64,000 bases of DNA, taken from assembly GCA_963742725.1 (NCBI GenBank), contig CAVUMX010000003.1, forward strand, positions 186,001-250,000, read 5' to 3'. This stretch comes from CAVVAL01 sp963742725. Lineage in GTDB: Bacteria > Actinomycetota > Actinomycetes > Mycobacteriales > Cryptosporangiaceae. The translations under genes were made by a program, and so were the position numbers. The stretch's first letter is position 1, and each line of letters starts with the position of its first letter. Shown here piece after piece: positions 15,972-25,621 of this stretch. The notes under the pieces are model-generated. The model was not told where the DNA came from, searched no databases, and saw only the letters and a program-made list of their open reading frames with translations.

Positions 15972-16793
15972 ATGGTCACCACCCCCGACCGCAGCCAGGC
16001 CCTGGCGACGCGGGCTGAAGACGCAGCTCAGGCGAGCCGCGACGTGGTCGAGAAGGCGTTCAGGCTGCTGGAGACATGGACTCACCGCGCCGAGGTACTG
16101 GGAGGCTTGGAGGTAGCTCGTCGCTCGGGTCTCGCCAAGACGACCGCCTACCGGCTGCTTGGCATCCTGGACTCCGCCGCGGTGATCGAGCGCGTCGCCG
16201 GCGGTTACCGGATCGGCGATCGTTTTCAGGGGTTCAGTGGGCTGCTCGCCCCGAGTCACCGACCCGAGTTGCGCGAGTCCACCCTTCCGTTCCTCCAGGA
16301 CCTGTACGTGCTCACCCACGAGACCGTCCACCTCGCGGTGCTCGACGGTACCGACGTCCGCTGTGTGGAGAAGCTCTACGGACACCGGCGCACCCCGTTG
16401 GTGTCCAGTGTCGGAGGCGTCCTGCCCGCCGACTCCACGGCGCTCGGCAAGATCCTGCTCGCCTACTCGCCCACCGAGGCGCAGCGGCGCGTTCTGACCG
16501 GAGCTTCGGACGGCTACCCGACAGCGACGATCACCCGGCCGCTGCGGCTCAACGCCGAGCTGCGTACCGCCCTGCGCCAGGGCGTCGCCTTCGATCGCCA
16601 GGGCACTCACCCGGACGTCAGCTGTGTCGCGGCTCCGGTTCTGAGACCGGACGGTGCCGCCGTCGCCGCCATCTCGATCAGCGCGCCGAGCGAACGGTTC
16701 GAGCCCGCCGCCGTTGTGGACCGGCTCCGCCGCGCGGCCAGAGGTGCCTCGCTCGCGCTGGCCGCCACCGGTCTCCCCGCACGTGCGGCGTAG
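15972..16793 (+). CDS. IclR-family transcriptional regulator
   Basis: A 273-residue regulator: winged HTH at residues about 24-80 (VVEKAFRLLETW, then GGLEVARRSGLAKTTAYRLLGIL) and a C-terminal effector-binding domain with SVGGVLPADSTALGKILLAY and RQGVAFDRQGTHPDVSCVAAPV. These are standard IclR landmarks. The 250-bp gap before it (15722-15971) contains no gene, and AGGAG precedes the ATG. Same strand as the ComQ-like gene, so it could control or be co-regulated with it. It converges on the LAL gene with a 3-bp gap. The ligand is unknown. Confidence 0.88.
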   Translation: MVTTPDRSQALATRAEDAAQASRDVVEKAFRLLETWTHRAEVLGGLEVARRSGLAKTTAYRLLGILDSAAVIERVAGGYRIGDRFQGFSGLLAPSHRPELRESTLPFLQDLYVLTHETVHLAVLDGTDVRCVEKLYGHRRTPLVSSVGGVLPADSTALGKILLAYSPTEAQRRVLTGASDGYPTATITRPLRLNAELRTALRQGVAFDRQGTHPDVSCVAAPVLRPDGAAVAAISISAPSERFEPAAVVDRLRRAARGASLALAATGLPARAA

Positions 16794-16796
16794 CGG

Positions 16797-19679
16797 TCAC
16801 GCGCTCTCGCCCGTCATCCCGAGGTTCTCTATCGCCTGGCGGGCGATCTCGACCCGCGAATGGACGTCGAGCTTGGTCAGGATGTGCTGCACGTGGGTCT
16901 GGACCGTGCGGCGTGACACGAACAACTCCGTCGCGATGTCGGGGTTGGACCGGCCTTCGGCCACGAACCTGGCGACGGCGAGTTCGGTCGGCGTCAGCGC
17001 CGCCCAGCCACTTGCGGTGCCCGCGTGGGATCGCCGTGGCCCGGAGGGGGACCGCCGGATGCCGTAGGGACGGACCCGGACGTCCGCGCGGCGGAGGTCC
17101 CAGCTGGCGCCGAGGCGGCTGTAGACCTCGACCGCTTCGGACAACGCGTCGCGCGCCTCGCTCACGTCGTCCCGCTGTGCAAGCACGACCGCCGCGTCCT
17201 CCAGGGTCTGCGCGAGCTCGACGATCCGGCCGACCGAGCGATAGTGCCCTGCCACCGAGAGCAGAGCCGCGGCATCACCGTCGAGCAGACCTCGGCAACG
17301 GGTGGCGGCGGCGGTGGCCCGGGCCGGGTGGGTCTCGCCGGCAGCGGCTGAGTCGCACATCTCAACCGCCGCGCGGGCGGTCGCGGCATCGCCGAGTTCG
17401 AGCGCGAGCCGGACGACGTCGGGAAGCCACTGATGGCGCAGGAGCGTCCGCCCGAACGTGGGGTCGAGGACCGGAGAGAGAACGGCGAGAGCACGCGCTG
17501 GGGCGCCGTCCCGCTCAGCCGCGAGCGACTCCGCCGCGAGCAGGAAGTCGCAGTTGTCCCGGTCACTGGCGGTGTGCAGGCCAAGGTCCAGGCCGGCTTG
17601 CAGCCGCGCACGCGCGGTCCCGCGGTCGTCGCGGTGGCCGGCGATCAGGGCGCTTGCGCCGTGCAGCAGCAGCATCAGCCACTGCGCCCGTAGGCCGACG
17701 CTGGTTGGCTCGGAGAGGTCCTCGGACGCGACGCCGAGGTCGACCAGCGCATCGTCCCACCGCCCCACCCAGTAGTGGTGCACGCCCGCGGCGATGTGCA
17801 ATTGCGACTGGTGCGCGCCGCCCGCCCGGTCGGCGAGTTCGCGCACCGCGCGCAACGTGGCGTCGGCGTCGTGCAGGCGGTCCAGGTTCTGCAGGGCGAA
17901 CACGCGGTGATCCAGCAGCACGGTCCGCAGGTCGGGCAGGTTCGCCTCCTCCCCGACAGCGGCAAGCCCCCTGTCCACGACCGCGAGCGCCTCGGGGTAG
18001 TCCCTGTTGGCGGCGTGGACGAAGAACAGGCTGCTCAGCGCGTGACCCACCGCAAACCGGTCTCCGACCTCCTCTCCCATCGCTACGGCCAGAGCCGCGG
18101 CCTCCCGCGCGGCGACCGGATCCCCACGACCCTCGGCCAGGATCAGCGACCGCAGCGCCTGCAGCCGCGCCGCCCACAGGCTCGGTACCGACGGCGCCGC
18201 GAGCGCGTGGTCGACAGCGGCGAACGCTTCCTCGGTGCGGCCACAGCGGTGCAGTGCGTAGCCGAGGATCCAGTGCATCTGGCCGGCACGCCACGGGTCC
18301 CGCGTGTATGCGAGCACCAGTCGGGCCCTCGCCTCGGCCTGGTCGATCCGTCCTAGCCGGAACTGGACGGTGGCGAGGTGGGCGGAGAGTACCTGCCGCT
18401 GGTCGTCGTCGACGCCGGAGTGGGCCACGGCCCGCTCCATCAGGTCGACGGCGATGAGTGGCGCCCGTGCCGCCAGCTTTTCGCCGTTCTCGATGAGCCA
18501 TCCCACCACCCAGCGGTCGACCGAGGCCGCGGCCGCCAGCAGGTGCTCGGCCACCCGCTCGGTCGCCGCGCCCGACTCGGCCAGCGCCTGCCCTGCCTGG
18601 CGATGCAGCGCCACGCGCATGGCCTGCGGGATCGCCTCGTACAGCATGCGTCGGATCAACGGGTACTGGAATCTGAGCCTGGCGCCGGCCTCGGTCACAA
18701 CGGCCGCGGCGGTCGCCTCGCCGATCACGTTCACGAGCTCGGTTGCCGACCTGCCCGCCACTACGGCCAGCTCGGTGACGGTGAACTCTTGGCCGAGCAA
18801 CGCCGCCCAGCTCAGCACGTGCGTTGCTTCGGGGGAGAGGGATCCGAGTCTGTGCTGCACCGCTGACGCGAGCGAGAGCGGAGCGTGGAACCCCGCCACC
18901 GGCAGCTCTGCCGTGCCGTTCACGACCAGGATGCACTCAGCCACGACGGCGTGCACCAGCTCGCACAGGTAGAGCGGATTCCCGGCCGCCTGCCTGGACA
19001 GCCTGCGCAGCTCGGCCCCCGGCGGAGCTCCGACGAGCTGGGCCACCAGCTGGTGGGTGGCGTCCTCGACCAATGGTCCAAGTTCGATCAGCGTGCCGTG
19101 ACGGTCCTGCACGGTGCGCCGCAGCAGTTGGATCTCGGTGTGCGGAGGCGCAGGGCGATGGGCTCCGACCAGCAGCAACGGCACCTGCTCCACCACACTC
19201 GCTAGCCGGTGCCACATCAGCAGGCTTGCCTCGTCGGCCCACTGGAGGTCGTCGACGACGATGACCACGGGCGAGACGGCGCACTGCTGGTCGACCAGCC
19301 GCAGCAGTCGCTCGACCGCGGCCGCCACCGGGTCTTCCGTACGCGGCGGCCCGCCCGGGCGTTCCCCGCGCAGCAGCGCGGCGATCTCTGCCCGCGACGG
19401 GTCCTTCGGACGCGCGTCGACCTGCAGGCAGTCCAGCATCACGCGCAACGGGAAACGTGGACCCATGTGCTCGTCGGCCGCGGCCCACAGGAGTTGGCAG
19501 CCGAGCCGCCCCGCGTCGGCCAACGCCGCCGACATCAACGCCGACTTGCCGATCCCCGGCTCACCCTCTACCAGGGCCAGACCGCCCCGCCCGCGGGCCA
19601 CCGCGGCGAGCGCATCGCGCAACTGCCCCACCTCGGCGTCGCGGCCGACGATCCGGCCCTGGCTGGGTCTTGACGCCAC
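16797..19679 (-). CDS. LAL-type LuxR regulator (large ATP-binding), copy 1
   Basis: A 960-residue regulator. N-terminal AAA/STAND ATPase: Walker A GEPGIGKSA at residues 39-47 and Walker B VVIVVDDLQWAD near 145. The long helical, TPR-like middle contains repeated ALA/AVD-type helices. C-terminal LuxR HTH (LTPTELAVARFVAEGRSN, then SRRTVQTHVQHILTKLDVHSR) occupies about residues 890-950. GTG 19679 opens the protein at the expected distance from Walker A. Such regulators usually activate a neighbouring biosynthetic or sugar-uptake operon. It lies 78 bp from a paralogue on the same strand. Confidence 0.9.
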   Translation of the reverse strand: MASRPSQGRIVGRDAEVGQLRDALAAVARGRGGLALVEGEPGIGKSALMSAALADAGRLGCQLLWAAADEHMGPRFPLRVMLDCLQVDARPKDPSRAEIAALLRGERPGGPPRTEDPVAAAVERLLRLVDQQCAVSPVVIVVDDLQWADEASLLMWHRLASVVEQVPLLLVGAHRPAPPHTEIQLLRRTVQDRHGTLIELGPLVEDATHQLVAQLVGAPPGAELRRLSRQAAGNPLYLCELVHAVVAECILVVNGTAELPVAGFHAPLSLASAVQHRLGSLSPEATHVLSWAALLGQEFTVTELAVVAGRSATELVNVIGEATAAAVVTEAGARLRFQYPLIRRMLYEAIPQAMRVALHRQAGQALAESGAATERVAEHLLAAAASVDRWVVGWLIENGEKLAARAPLIAVDLMERAVAHSGVDDDQRQVLSAHLATVQFRLGRIDQAEARARLVLAYTRDPWRAGQMHWILGYALHRCGRTEEAFAAVDHALAAPSVPSLWAARLQALRSLILAEGRGDPVAAREAAALAVAMGEEVGDRFAVGHALSSLFFVHAANRDYPEALAVVDRGLAAVGEEANLPDLRTVLLDHRVFALQNLDRLHDADATLRAVRELADRAGGAHQSQLHIAAGVHHYWVGRWDDALVDLGVASEDLSEPTSVGLRAQWLMLLLHGASALIAGHRDDRGTARARLQAGLDLGLHTASDRDNCDFLLAAESLAAERDGAPARALAVLSPVLDPTFGRTLLRHQWLPDVVRLALELGDAATARAAVEMCDSAAAGETHPARATAAATRCRGLLDGDAAALLSVAGHYRSVGRIVELAQTLEDAAVVLAQRDDVSEARDALSEAVEVYSRLGASWDLRRADVRVRPYGIRRSPSGPRRSHAGTASGWAALTPTELAVARFVAEGRSNPDIATELFVSRRTVQTHVQHILTKLDVHSRVEIARQAIENLGMTGESA

Positions 19680-19757
19680 GTTCCCAGCATAGGCTGAGGC
19701 CCGGGTTCCCCAGGGACCGCCGATCAGCGCGGGGTGGGCGACGCGGCGGCACGCGCG

Positions 19758-22550
19758 CTAGGGCGTCGTGTCCTGCACGCGCGAATACTCGCGAGCGACT
19801 TCCACCCGTGACTGCATGCCGAGCTTGGACAGGATGCGCGAGACGTGGGCCTGCACGGTGCGGCGGGACAGGTAGAGCCGGTCGGCGATCTGAGGGTTGG
19901 ACAGGCCTTGCGCGACGAGTTCGGCGACGGTGGTTTCGATCGGGCTGAGGCTGCCCGGGCCGCTGCGCGGGCGGCGGTGCGACGGTTGGCGGTGCCGGAT
20001 GCCGTAGGGGCGGAAGTGGGCGTTGGCGCGGCTGATGTCCCAGATCGCCCCGAGATCGGTATAGAGGCTCAGGGCGTCGGCGAGCAGGCGGCGGGCGGCG
20101 GCGATGTCACCACCGCGGGCGCGCAGGTCGGCGGCGGCCTCCAGCGCCAGGGCGGTGAGTAGCGGTCGGCGGGCGTTGCGAAACACGTCCGCGGCGTGTT
20201 CCAACAGTTCGGGATCCCCGGTGATGAGACCGCGGCAGTAAGGGGCCGCGCCGGCGGCGTTGGGCACGTTGTCGGTGAGTCGAGCCGCGTACAGCTCGGC
20301 GGCGGCGGTGTCGCCGGTGGCCATCGCGAGCCGTACCCCGGTCATGGCCGCCAGCGCACTCGCCCACAGGGTGCTCGACAGGGCGGGCAGCTCGCCGAGG
20401 GCGGCGAGCGCGTCAGCCGGCTCGCCTGCGCGCTCGAGGGCGGCGGAGCGGGCGAGGACGAAGGAGTTGTCCACCATCTGGATCCGCTCCAGGTCGTGGG
20501 CGGGGCTGCCCGCCTCCAGGTGGCGCCGCGCGGTGGGCAGGTCGTCGCGGTGCAGCGCCACCAGCGCGGCCGTACCTTCTCCGTAGCTGACGCTGCGGTA
20601 TTCGAAATCGTTGACGGCGTCGGCCTCGGCCAGCACGTCGTCCCACTGCCCGGAGTCGAAAGCGAGGTAGGTGGCGATCCACCGGGCATGCTCCAGGGCA
20701 GGCTGGTTGCCGATCTGCTCGGCCAGCCGCCGCATCTCGGTGAGCCCCTCACGCGCCTGTTCGTAGTGGCCGAGATCGACCATCGCCCAGGCACGGTTGA
20801 GGCCGAGCCTCAGCCTCTGCCCGGACAGCGCCGGGGCGTCCGCCGTGACAGCGAGCCCCTGGTCGTAGTGCGCGATGGACGCCCCAGGCTGTCCCTGCAT
20901 CGTCTTCGCCTTACCGAGGAGGTTGCGGGCGTAGCCGATCGCACGCGGGTCGAAGGTCGTGGCGGCCACGGCCAGGCCGTCGGTGGCGGCCCGCTCGGCG
21001 GCGTCGTAGTCACCCTTGCTGTAGTGGCAGTTCCCGACGAGCAACTGCAGGCGGCCGAGGTGCATCGTGCTGAGCGGGATCGTGGCCAGCGCCGTCTCGA
21101 GTTCGCGCAGCGCGTCGTCGCGCCGGCCCGCCGTCCAGAGAACATCGCCGAGCACCCAGTAAAGGTCTCCGATCAGATCCGGGTCGTTGGCGCGGGCGAG
21201 CGCGGCGCGCGCGACCTGCTCGGCCTCACCCAGCTGCCCCGTGCTCATGAGGGCCAACGCGTATTCCAGCGCGAGGGTGTCCTTCCGCGGGTCCTCCGGT
21301 GCCGCGGCGTCGACGGCCGGGCCCAGCAACTCCGCTGCGATACGGCCGGCACGGTTGGCCAGCACCCGGGCCGCACCCACCAGCCAGTCCAGCATCCAGG
21401 GCTCGACCGACCCGGCCCCTAGCTGCCTGGCCTGCAACAACTGCACCGCCACCCGGTCTACCGGGGCATCGGCGTCGCTCAAGGTGTGGGCCGCCTCGCG
21501 ATGCAGTGCCGACCGCACCGTCTCCGGCAGATCGCGGTAGACGACCTCGCGTATCAACCCGTGCCGGAACATCAGGAACGAACCGGCCTCGACCAGCACC
21601 TTCGCCACCATCGCCTCGGTGACCGCCGGAATCAGCTCGGTCACCTCGCGCCGCGCCACCGCCGACAGCTCCGAGACCGTGAAGCTCGCGCCCAACAGCG
21701 ACGCCAGTCGGAGCACGTCGATCGTTGCCGGTGAGAGGAAACCCAGACTCCGCGAGATCACCCCGGTCAACGAAGCCGGCGGCCCGTCCGCGGACACGTC
21801 CGCGACACCACCCTCGACCCGCAACGCACCGTCACGGTCAAGCGCGTTGACCAGCTCGGTCAGGTACAGCGGATTGCCGGCCGCGCCAGCGGCCAGCTGC
21901 AACAGACCCGGCCCCGGGGGCGCGCCGGTTTCACGCGCGATCAATGCGGCCACCGCCGCCTCCGGCAACGGCTCCAACCCGATGACCGCGCCCGACGGCT
22001 CACTGATCCGCCGGCGCAACGCGTCGAGCGGACCGCCGTGCGGAACCGGCCGCGTCGCGCCCACCAGCAGCAGCGGCACCTCACCCACCGACCGGGCCAA
22101 CCGGTGCCACACCTGCACCGTCGCCTCGTCGGCCCACTGCAGATCGTCGACCACCAGCACCACGGGGCTGGCCGCGCACAACTCGTCCACCAACGCCAGG
22201 AACTGCTCACATGCCGCCGGCACCGGATTACCGCGGTCGAACGCCCCCAGACCCGACGCCGGCCCCTGCAACAGCTCATCGATCGCAGCCCGCCGCGGAT
22301 TGGTCCGCGCCACCGTGGCATCAATGCAATCCAGGAGCGGACGCAGCGGAAACCGGGTCGTCAACTCATCGCCGCGACCGGACAAAACTAGACAACCCGC
22401 CCCCGACGCCGGCGCCAGGCCCTCCACCAGCACAGCCGATTTCCCAACCCCCGGCTCGCCTTCGACGAAGACGATGCCACCACGCCCGGCGGCGACCTCC
22501 TTGACGAGTCCGCGCAACCGCGCGAGTTCGCCATCACGGCCGACCAGCAT
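19758..22550 (-). CDS. LAL-type LuxR regulator (large ATP-binding), copy 2
   Basis: A 930-residue paralogue of the preceding gene. Starts MLVGRDGELARLRG; Walker A GEPGVGKSA at residues 31-39, Walker B VVLVVDDLQWAD, TPR-like middle, and LuxR HTH at the C-terminus (LSPIETTVAELVAQGLSN, then SRRTVQAHVSRILSKLGMQSR). A TTG four codons upstream of ATG 22550 is an alternative start. Same strand as copy 1 and upstream of it, separated by 78 bp, so they may be co-transcribed. The pair sits between the IclR gene and an oligopeptide importer, so either could be the target. Sequence similarity suggests an old tandem duplication. Confidence 0.9.
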   Translation of the reverse strand: MLVGRDGELARLRGLVKEVAAGRGGIVFVEGEPGVGKSAVLVEGLAPASGAGCLVLSGRGDELTTRFPLRPLLDCIDATVARTNPRRAAIDELLQGPASGLGAFDRGNPVPAACEQFLALVDELCAASPVVLVVDDLQWADEATVQVWHRLARSVGEVPLLLVGATRPVPHGGPLDALRRRISEPSGAVIGLEPLPEAAVAALIARETGAPPGPGLLQLAAGAAGNPLYLTELVNALDRDGALRVEGGVADVSADGPPASLTGVISRSLGFLSPATIDVLRLASLLGASFTVSELSAVARREVTELIPAVTEAMVAKVLVEAGSFLMFRHGLIREVVYRDLPETVRSALHREAAHTLSDADAPVDRVAVQLLQARQLGAGSVEPWMLDWLVGAARVLANRAGRIAAELLGPAVDAAAPEDPRKDTLALEYALALMSTGQLGEAEQVARAALARANDPDLIGDLYWVLGDVLWTAGRRDDALRELETALATIPLSTMHLGRLQLLVGNCHYSKGDYDAAERAATDGLAVAATTFDPRAIGYARNLLGKAKTMQGQPGASIAHYDQGLAVTADAPALSGQRLRLGLNRAWAMVDLGHYEQAREGLTEMRRLAEQIGNQPALEHARWIATYLAFDSGQWDDVLAEADAVNDFEYRSVSYGEGTAALVALHRDDLPTARRHLEAGSPAHDLERIQMVDNSFVLARSAALERAGEPADALAALGELPALSSTLWASALAAMTGVRLAMATGDTAAAELYAARLTDNVPNAAGAAPYCRGLITGDPELLEHAADVFRNARRPLLTALALEAAADLRARGGDIAAARRLLADALSLYTDLGAIWDISRANAHFRPYGIRHRQPSHRRPRSGPGSLSPIETTVAELVAQGLSNPQIADRLYLSRRTVQAHVSRILSKLGMQSRVEVAREYSRVQDTTP

Positions 22551-22702
22551 CCCAGCCCCCAATCCGCGCGTAACAGCCTACGACGCGAGGCGTGGGGAGA
22601 ACCGGCCTTTCCGGACGGCAATAACGATAAGGAACGGGAGTGGCTCTGCATGCTCCGGCACGTGGCCGCCGGTGCTCGTCGGCTGATCGGGGCCGAGGGG
22701 GC

Positions 22703-24436
22703 TCACTTCACATAGGCGTTGCGCAGCGACGGCAGTCCGACTGCGAGGCCGAGGTAGATCCCGGCGACGCGTGAGCCCGAGAGAGTGAAGGACCGGGCGT
22801 ATCTCAGCGGGACAACGGGCGCATGTTTCTCCATGATCTCCCGGTCGAGCTTCGCCCAGCCGTCGATGGCCGCGCCTTGATCGGTCTGCGCGAGGAGCTG
22901 GTCGATGCGGTCGTCGACGGCGGGCTCGCCGAAGAGCGACAGGTTGAAGCCGCCTTGCCGGATCTGCCGGCCGTCGAACTGCTCGCGGAGGAAGAGCGTG
23001 CCGTCTGGCCAGACACCGGAGAATCCACCGATTACGAGGTCGAACGGGCTGCCCGGGTTCGACACCTGCTCGTAGTACGTCTCCAGATCGAGGGGCTGAA
23101 GCTTGATGCGGAAGCCGGCGCGCTCCAGCGCGGTCGTCACTGCCAACGCCCGGCGCGAGACGGTGGCGCCGCCGGATGCGAAGGTCAGCTCGACCGTGCG
23201 GCCGCCCAGGAGCTGCCTGGCTTTCTCCGGGTCACCGCTCGGGCCCCCGTCGTAGGCGTTGTAGCGGTCGAATCCAGGGACCAGCGGCGGGAGGATCGTG
23301 GTGGCGGGCTCGGAGGACACCGGCCCGCCCTGCGCCTTGACGAACGCCTGCCGGTCGACGGCGTAGTTGAGGGCTTGCCGGACCTTCAGGTCGGTCACCC
23401 GTCGCGTGTTGATGTAGAGGTACTGGACGGTCGCTGTGGGGCCCTCGGTGACCCGTCGCATGACCGCCGGGTTGTCGACGATCCGCGGCAGCACCTCTGA
23501 CGCGGTCGGCCAGCTCGTGGTGGCGGTCTGGTCCGCGCCGCGGTCGGCGACGAGCCGCTCGGAGATCTGTAGCGGGGTGATCCCGAACGCGAAGTCGAAC
23601 CCGTCGACGTACTGGTGCCGAACCGGATCGGTGGCGGCGCTCCACGAGGCGTTGCGCCGGAGCACCAGCCGCTGCTCCCGGACGTAACTCTCCACGCGGT
23701 AGGGGCCCGAGGCGACCGGCCGGGCGCCGTACCGCTCCCTCGTGTCCTTGTCCTTCGGCACCGGGGCCGTATAGCTCGTGGCCGCCAGGAACGGGAGCTG
23801 CGGGCGCGGCCGGTCGAAGGTGAAGACGATCGTCCGATCGTCGGGGACCTCGACGTTGGGCGGCACGTCCGATCCGCCCGCATACGGCCCCTTGTAGTCC
23901 TTGTTGTAGTCGTCGGAGCCGGCGAGCCATTGTTGCAGCATGCGGGGGCCGAGGGCGAGCTGCGGCGAGAAGGACCGGGCCAGCCCGTAGGCGATGTCCC
24001 GGGTCGTGATCGGCCGGCCATCCTCGTACTTCAGACCCTCCCGCAGCGTGAACTTCCACGTCCTGCCGCCGTCCGTCGACTCTCCCGCGTTCGTGGCGAG
24101 GTCGCCGACGACCTCCAGGCCGTTCTGGCCAGTCTCGCGGGTGGCGGTCAGCGTGCGGAAGAGGAGTTCGGCGACGACGTACTCGTTGTCCGGGCTGATC
24201 TGGGCCGGGTCGATGGACGGGAAGTCGGACGGGCTGAGGTTGGTGATGACGCCGCCTTCCTTGGCCCCCGGCACGTCCGGCGCCGGAGCGTCGGAGTTTT
24301 CCGCGATCGTGATCGAGAACGGCTTCTGGTTCCCGCTGTTCTGCTCCGCCTGGCGGCCTGGGTTGGACGTGCATCCGCCGCTCACCACCAGAAGCAGCGC
24401 AGCTCCCGCCGCCGTACGGATCGACAACCTGCGCAC
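22703..24436 (-). CDS. Oligopeptide-type ABC substrate-binding lipoprotein (SBP family 5)
   Basis: A 577-residue extracytoplasmic solute-binding protein. The signal peptide MRRLSIRTAAGAALLLVVSGGC ends in a lipobox (V-S-G-G-C), so the mature protein is lipid-anchored at Cys22. Family-5 landmarks include the early NLSPSDFPSIDPAQ segment, a WKFTLREGLKYEDGRP stretch, and VRQALNYAVDRQAFV. GTG 24436 is the start. It is divergent from the four-gene permease/ATPase operon starting at 24620, and together they form a complete peptide or nickel-type importer. Ligand class inferred: peptides. Confidence 0.9.
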   Translation of the reverse strand: MRRLSIRTAAGAALLLVVSGGCTSNPGRQAEQNSGNQKPFSITIAENSDAPAPDVPGAKEGGVITNLSPSDFPSIDPAQISPDNEYVVAELLFRTLTATRETGQNGLEVVGDLATNAGESTDGGRTWKFTLREGLKYEDGRPITTRDIAYGLARSFSPQLALGPRMLQQWLAGSDDYNKDYKGPYAGGSDVPPNVEVPDDRTIVFTFDRPRPQLPFLAATSYTAPVPKDKDTRERYGARPVASGPYRVESYVREQRLVLRRNASWSAATDPVRHQYVDGFDFAFGITPLQISERLVADRGADQTATTSWPTASEVLPRIVDNPAVMRRVTEGPTATVQYLYINTRRVTDLKVRQALNYAVDRQAFVKAQGGPVSSEPATTILPPLVPGFDRYNAYDGGPSGDPEKARQLLGGRTVELTFASGGATVSRRALAVTTALERAGFRIKLQPLDLETYYEQVSNPGSPFDLVIGGFSGVWPDGTLFLREQFDGRQIRQGGFNLSLFGEPAVDDRIDQLLAQTDQGAAIDGWAKLDREIMEKHAPVVPLRYARSFTLSGSRVAGIYLGLAVGLPSLRNAYVK

Positions 24437-24476
24437 TGTCGCCCCCTGCGCGATCGGTGTCCCGAACCCCCGAGAT

Positions 24477-24554
24477 TCAGCCTGCCAGCTGGTGCTCGGC
24501 GACCAGCCGGGCGATCTCCCGCGAGAATACGTCCAACTTCGTCAAGATGTACGA
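24477..24554 (-). pseudogene. Remnant of the C-terminus of a third LAL/LuxR gene
   Basis: Read on the minus strand, 24554-24477 gives SYILTKLDVFSREIARLVAEHQL and two more residues, then TGA. This matches the end of the LuxR HTH recognition region of the nearby LAL gene (HILTKLDVHSRVEIARQ), with the valine between SR and EI missing. The frame is closed by a stop immediately upstream, and no further homology was found in the gap. It is a 25-codon scrap inside the divergent gap between the binding-protein and permease genes, consistent with recombination or deletion of an ancestral LAL gene here. Confidence 0.6.
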
Positions 24555-24619
24555 TCACGGCGAATCGCGCTGCCTGAGGCGCGAGCGTCGTGCGCGACGT
24601 GCGCACAGGGGGGCCGCCG

Positions 24620-25621
24620 ATGGCGGACAAGCCGGACACCGGGGCGGCTGTACCGGTCGCGCCCGATGACGACGTTCGCGACGCGCCGACGCCGCCCAGG
24701 CGGGCTCCCGGCCAGTTGGCCTGGTCGCGACTCCGCCACGACAGGGTCGCGATAATCAGCGCCGCGACGCTCGCCCTGGTCGCGACGGTCGCCATCTGCG
24801 CCGACGTGATCGCCGCCGTCTACGGCCACGACAAGGACGCGGTCTTCCCCGAGTTGCTCGACGACTTCGGCTTCCCGCTCGGTCTCAGCGGCGGCGTCAG
24901 CGCCGAACACTGGCTCGGTGTGGAGCCGGGTGTCGGCCGTGACGTCTTCCTGCAGCTCGTCTACGGCGCTCGCACCTCACTCGGCATCGCCGTGGTCGGC
25001 GCCGGGCTCGCCACGGCGCTCGGTGTGGTGATCGGCCTCGCCGCCGGATATCTGGGCGGTCTGGTCGACGCCGCGATCAGCTGGTTCATCGACCTCTTCC
25101 TCGCGTTCCCGTTCATCATCTTCGCGCTCGCCGCGGTGCCGATCGTCAACACGATGATCACGGGCTCGCCGCAACTCTCGCCCGGAGCGCCGGCCCGCAT
25201 CGCGACGCTGGTCGCGGTGCTCGTGATGTTCGGCTGGATGGGCACCGCGCGGCTCGTCCGCGGCCAGGTGCTGTCGCTACGGGAACGGGCCTATGTAGAC
25301 GCGGCCAGGGTGGCCGGGGCCGGTTCGTGGCACATCATGTCCCGCGAACTCCTGCCGAACCTGTGGGGTCCGATCCTCGTCACGTTCTCCCTGACCGTAC
25401 CGACCTACATCCAGGCGGAGGCGGCACTGTCCTTTCTCAACATCGGCGTGACCGAGCCGGTGCCTGACTGGGGCCGGATGATCTTCTACAGCATCCCGTA
25501 CGCGCGCAGCGACTGGACCTTCACGTTCTTCCCCGGCGCGGCGCTGTTCGTTGTCGTGCTCGCTGCGAACCTGCTGGGAGACTCCCTTCGGGACGCGCTC
25601 GATCCCAAGGCCGCGCCGTGA
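24620..25621 (+). CDS. Oligopeptide ABC permease, DppC/OppC type
   Basis: A 333-residue inner-membrane subunit. After a proline-rich cytoplasmic tail come six helices and the EAA loop RERAYVDAARVAGAGSWHIMSRELLPN (residues about 220-246), the ATPase-docking site. EPGVGRDVFLQLVYGARTSL is a DppC/OppC landmark. ATG 24620 has GGGGGG ten bases upstream; a GTG at 24590 is less likely. The 3' end overlaps the next permease gene by 4 bp (GTGA). The order here is C-type permease before B-type, the reverse of the usual order. Confidence 0.88.
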   Translation: MADKPDTGAAVPVAPDDDVRDAPTPPRRAPGQLAWSRLRHDRVAIISAATLALVATVAICADVIAAVYGHDKDAVFPELLDDFGFPLGLSGGVSAEHWLGVEPGVGRDVFLQLVYGARTSLGIAVVGAGLATALGVVIGLAAGYLGGLVDAAISWFIDLFLAFPFIIFALAAVPIVNTMITGSPQLSPGAPARIATLVAVLVMFGWMGTARLVRGQVLSLRERAYVDAARVAGAGSWHIMSRELLPNLWGPILVTFSLTVPTYIQAEAALSFLNIGVTEPVPDWGRMIFYSIPYARSDWTFTFFPGAALFVVVLAANLLGDSLRDALDPKAAP

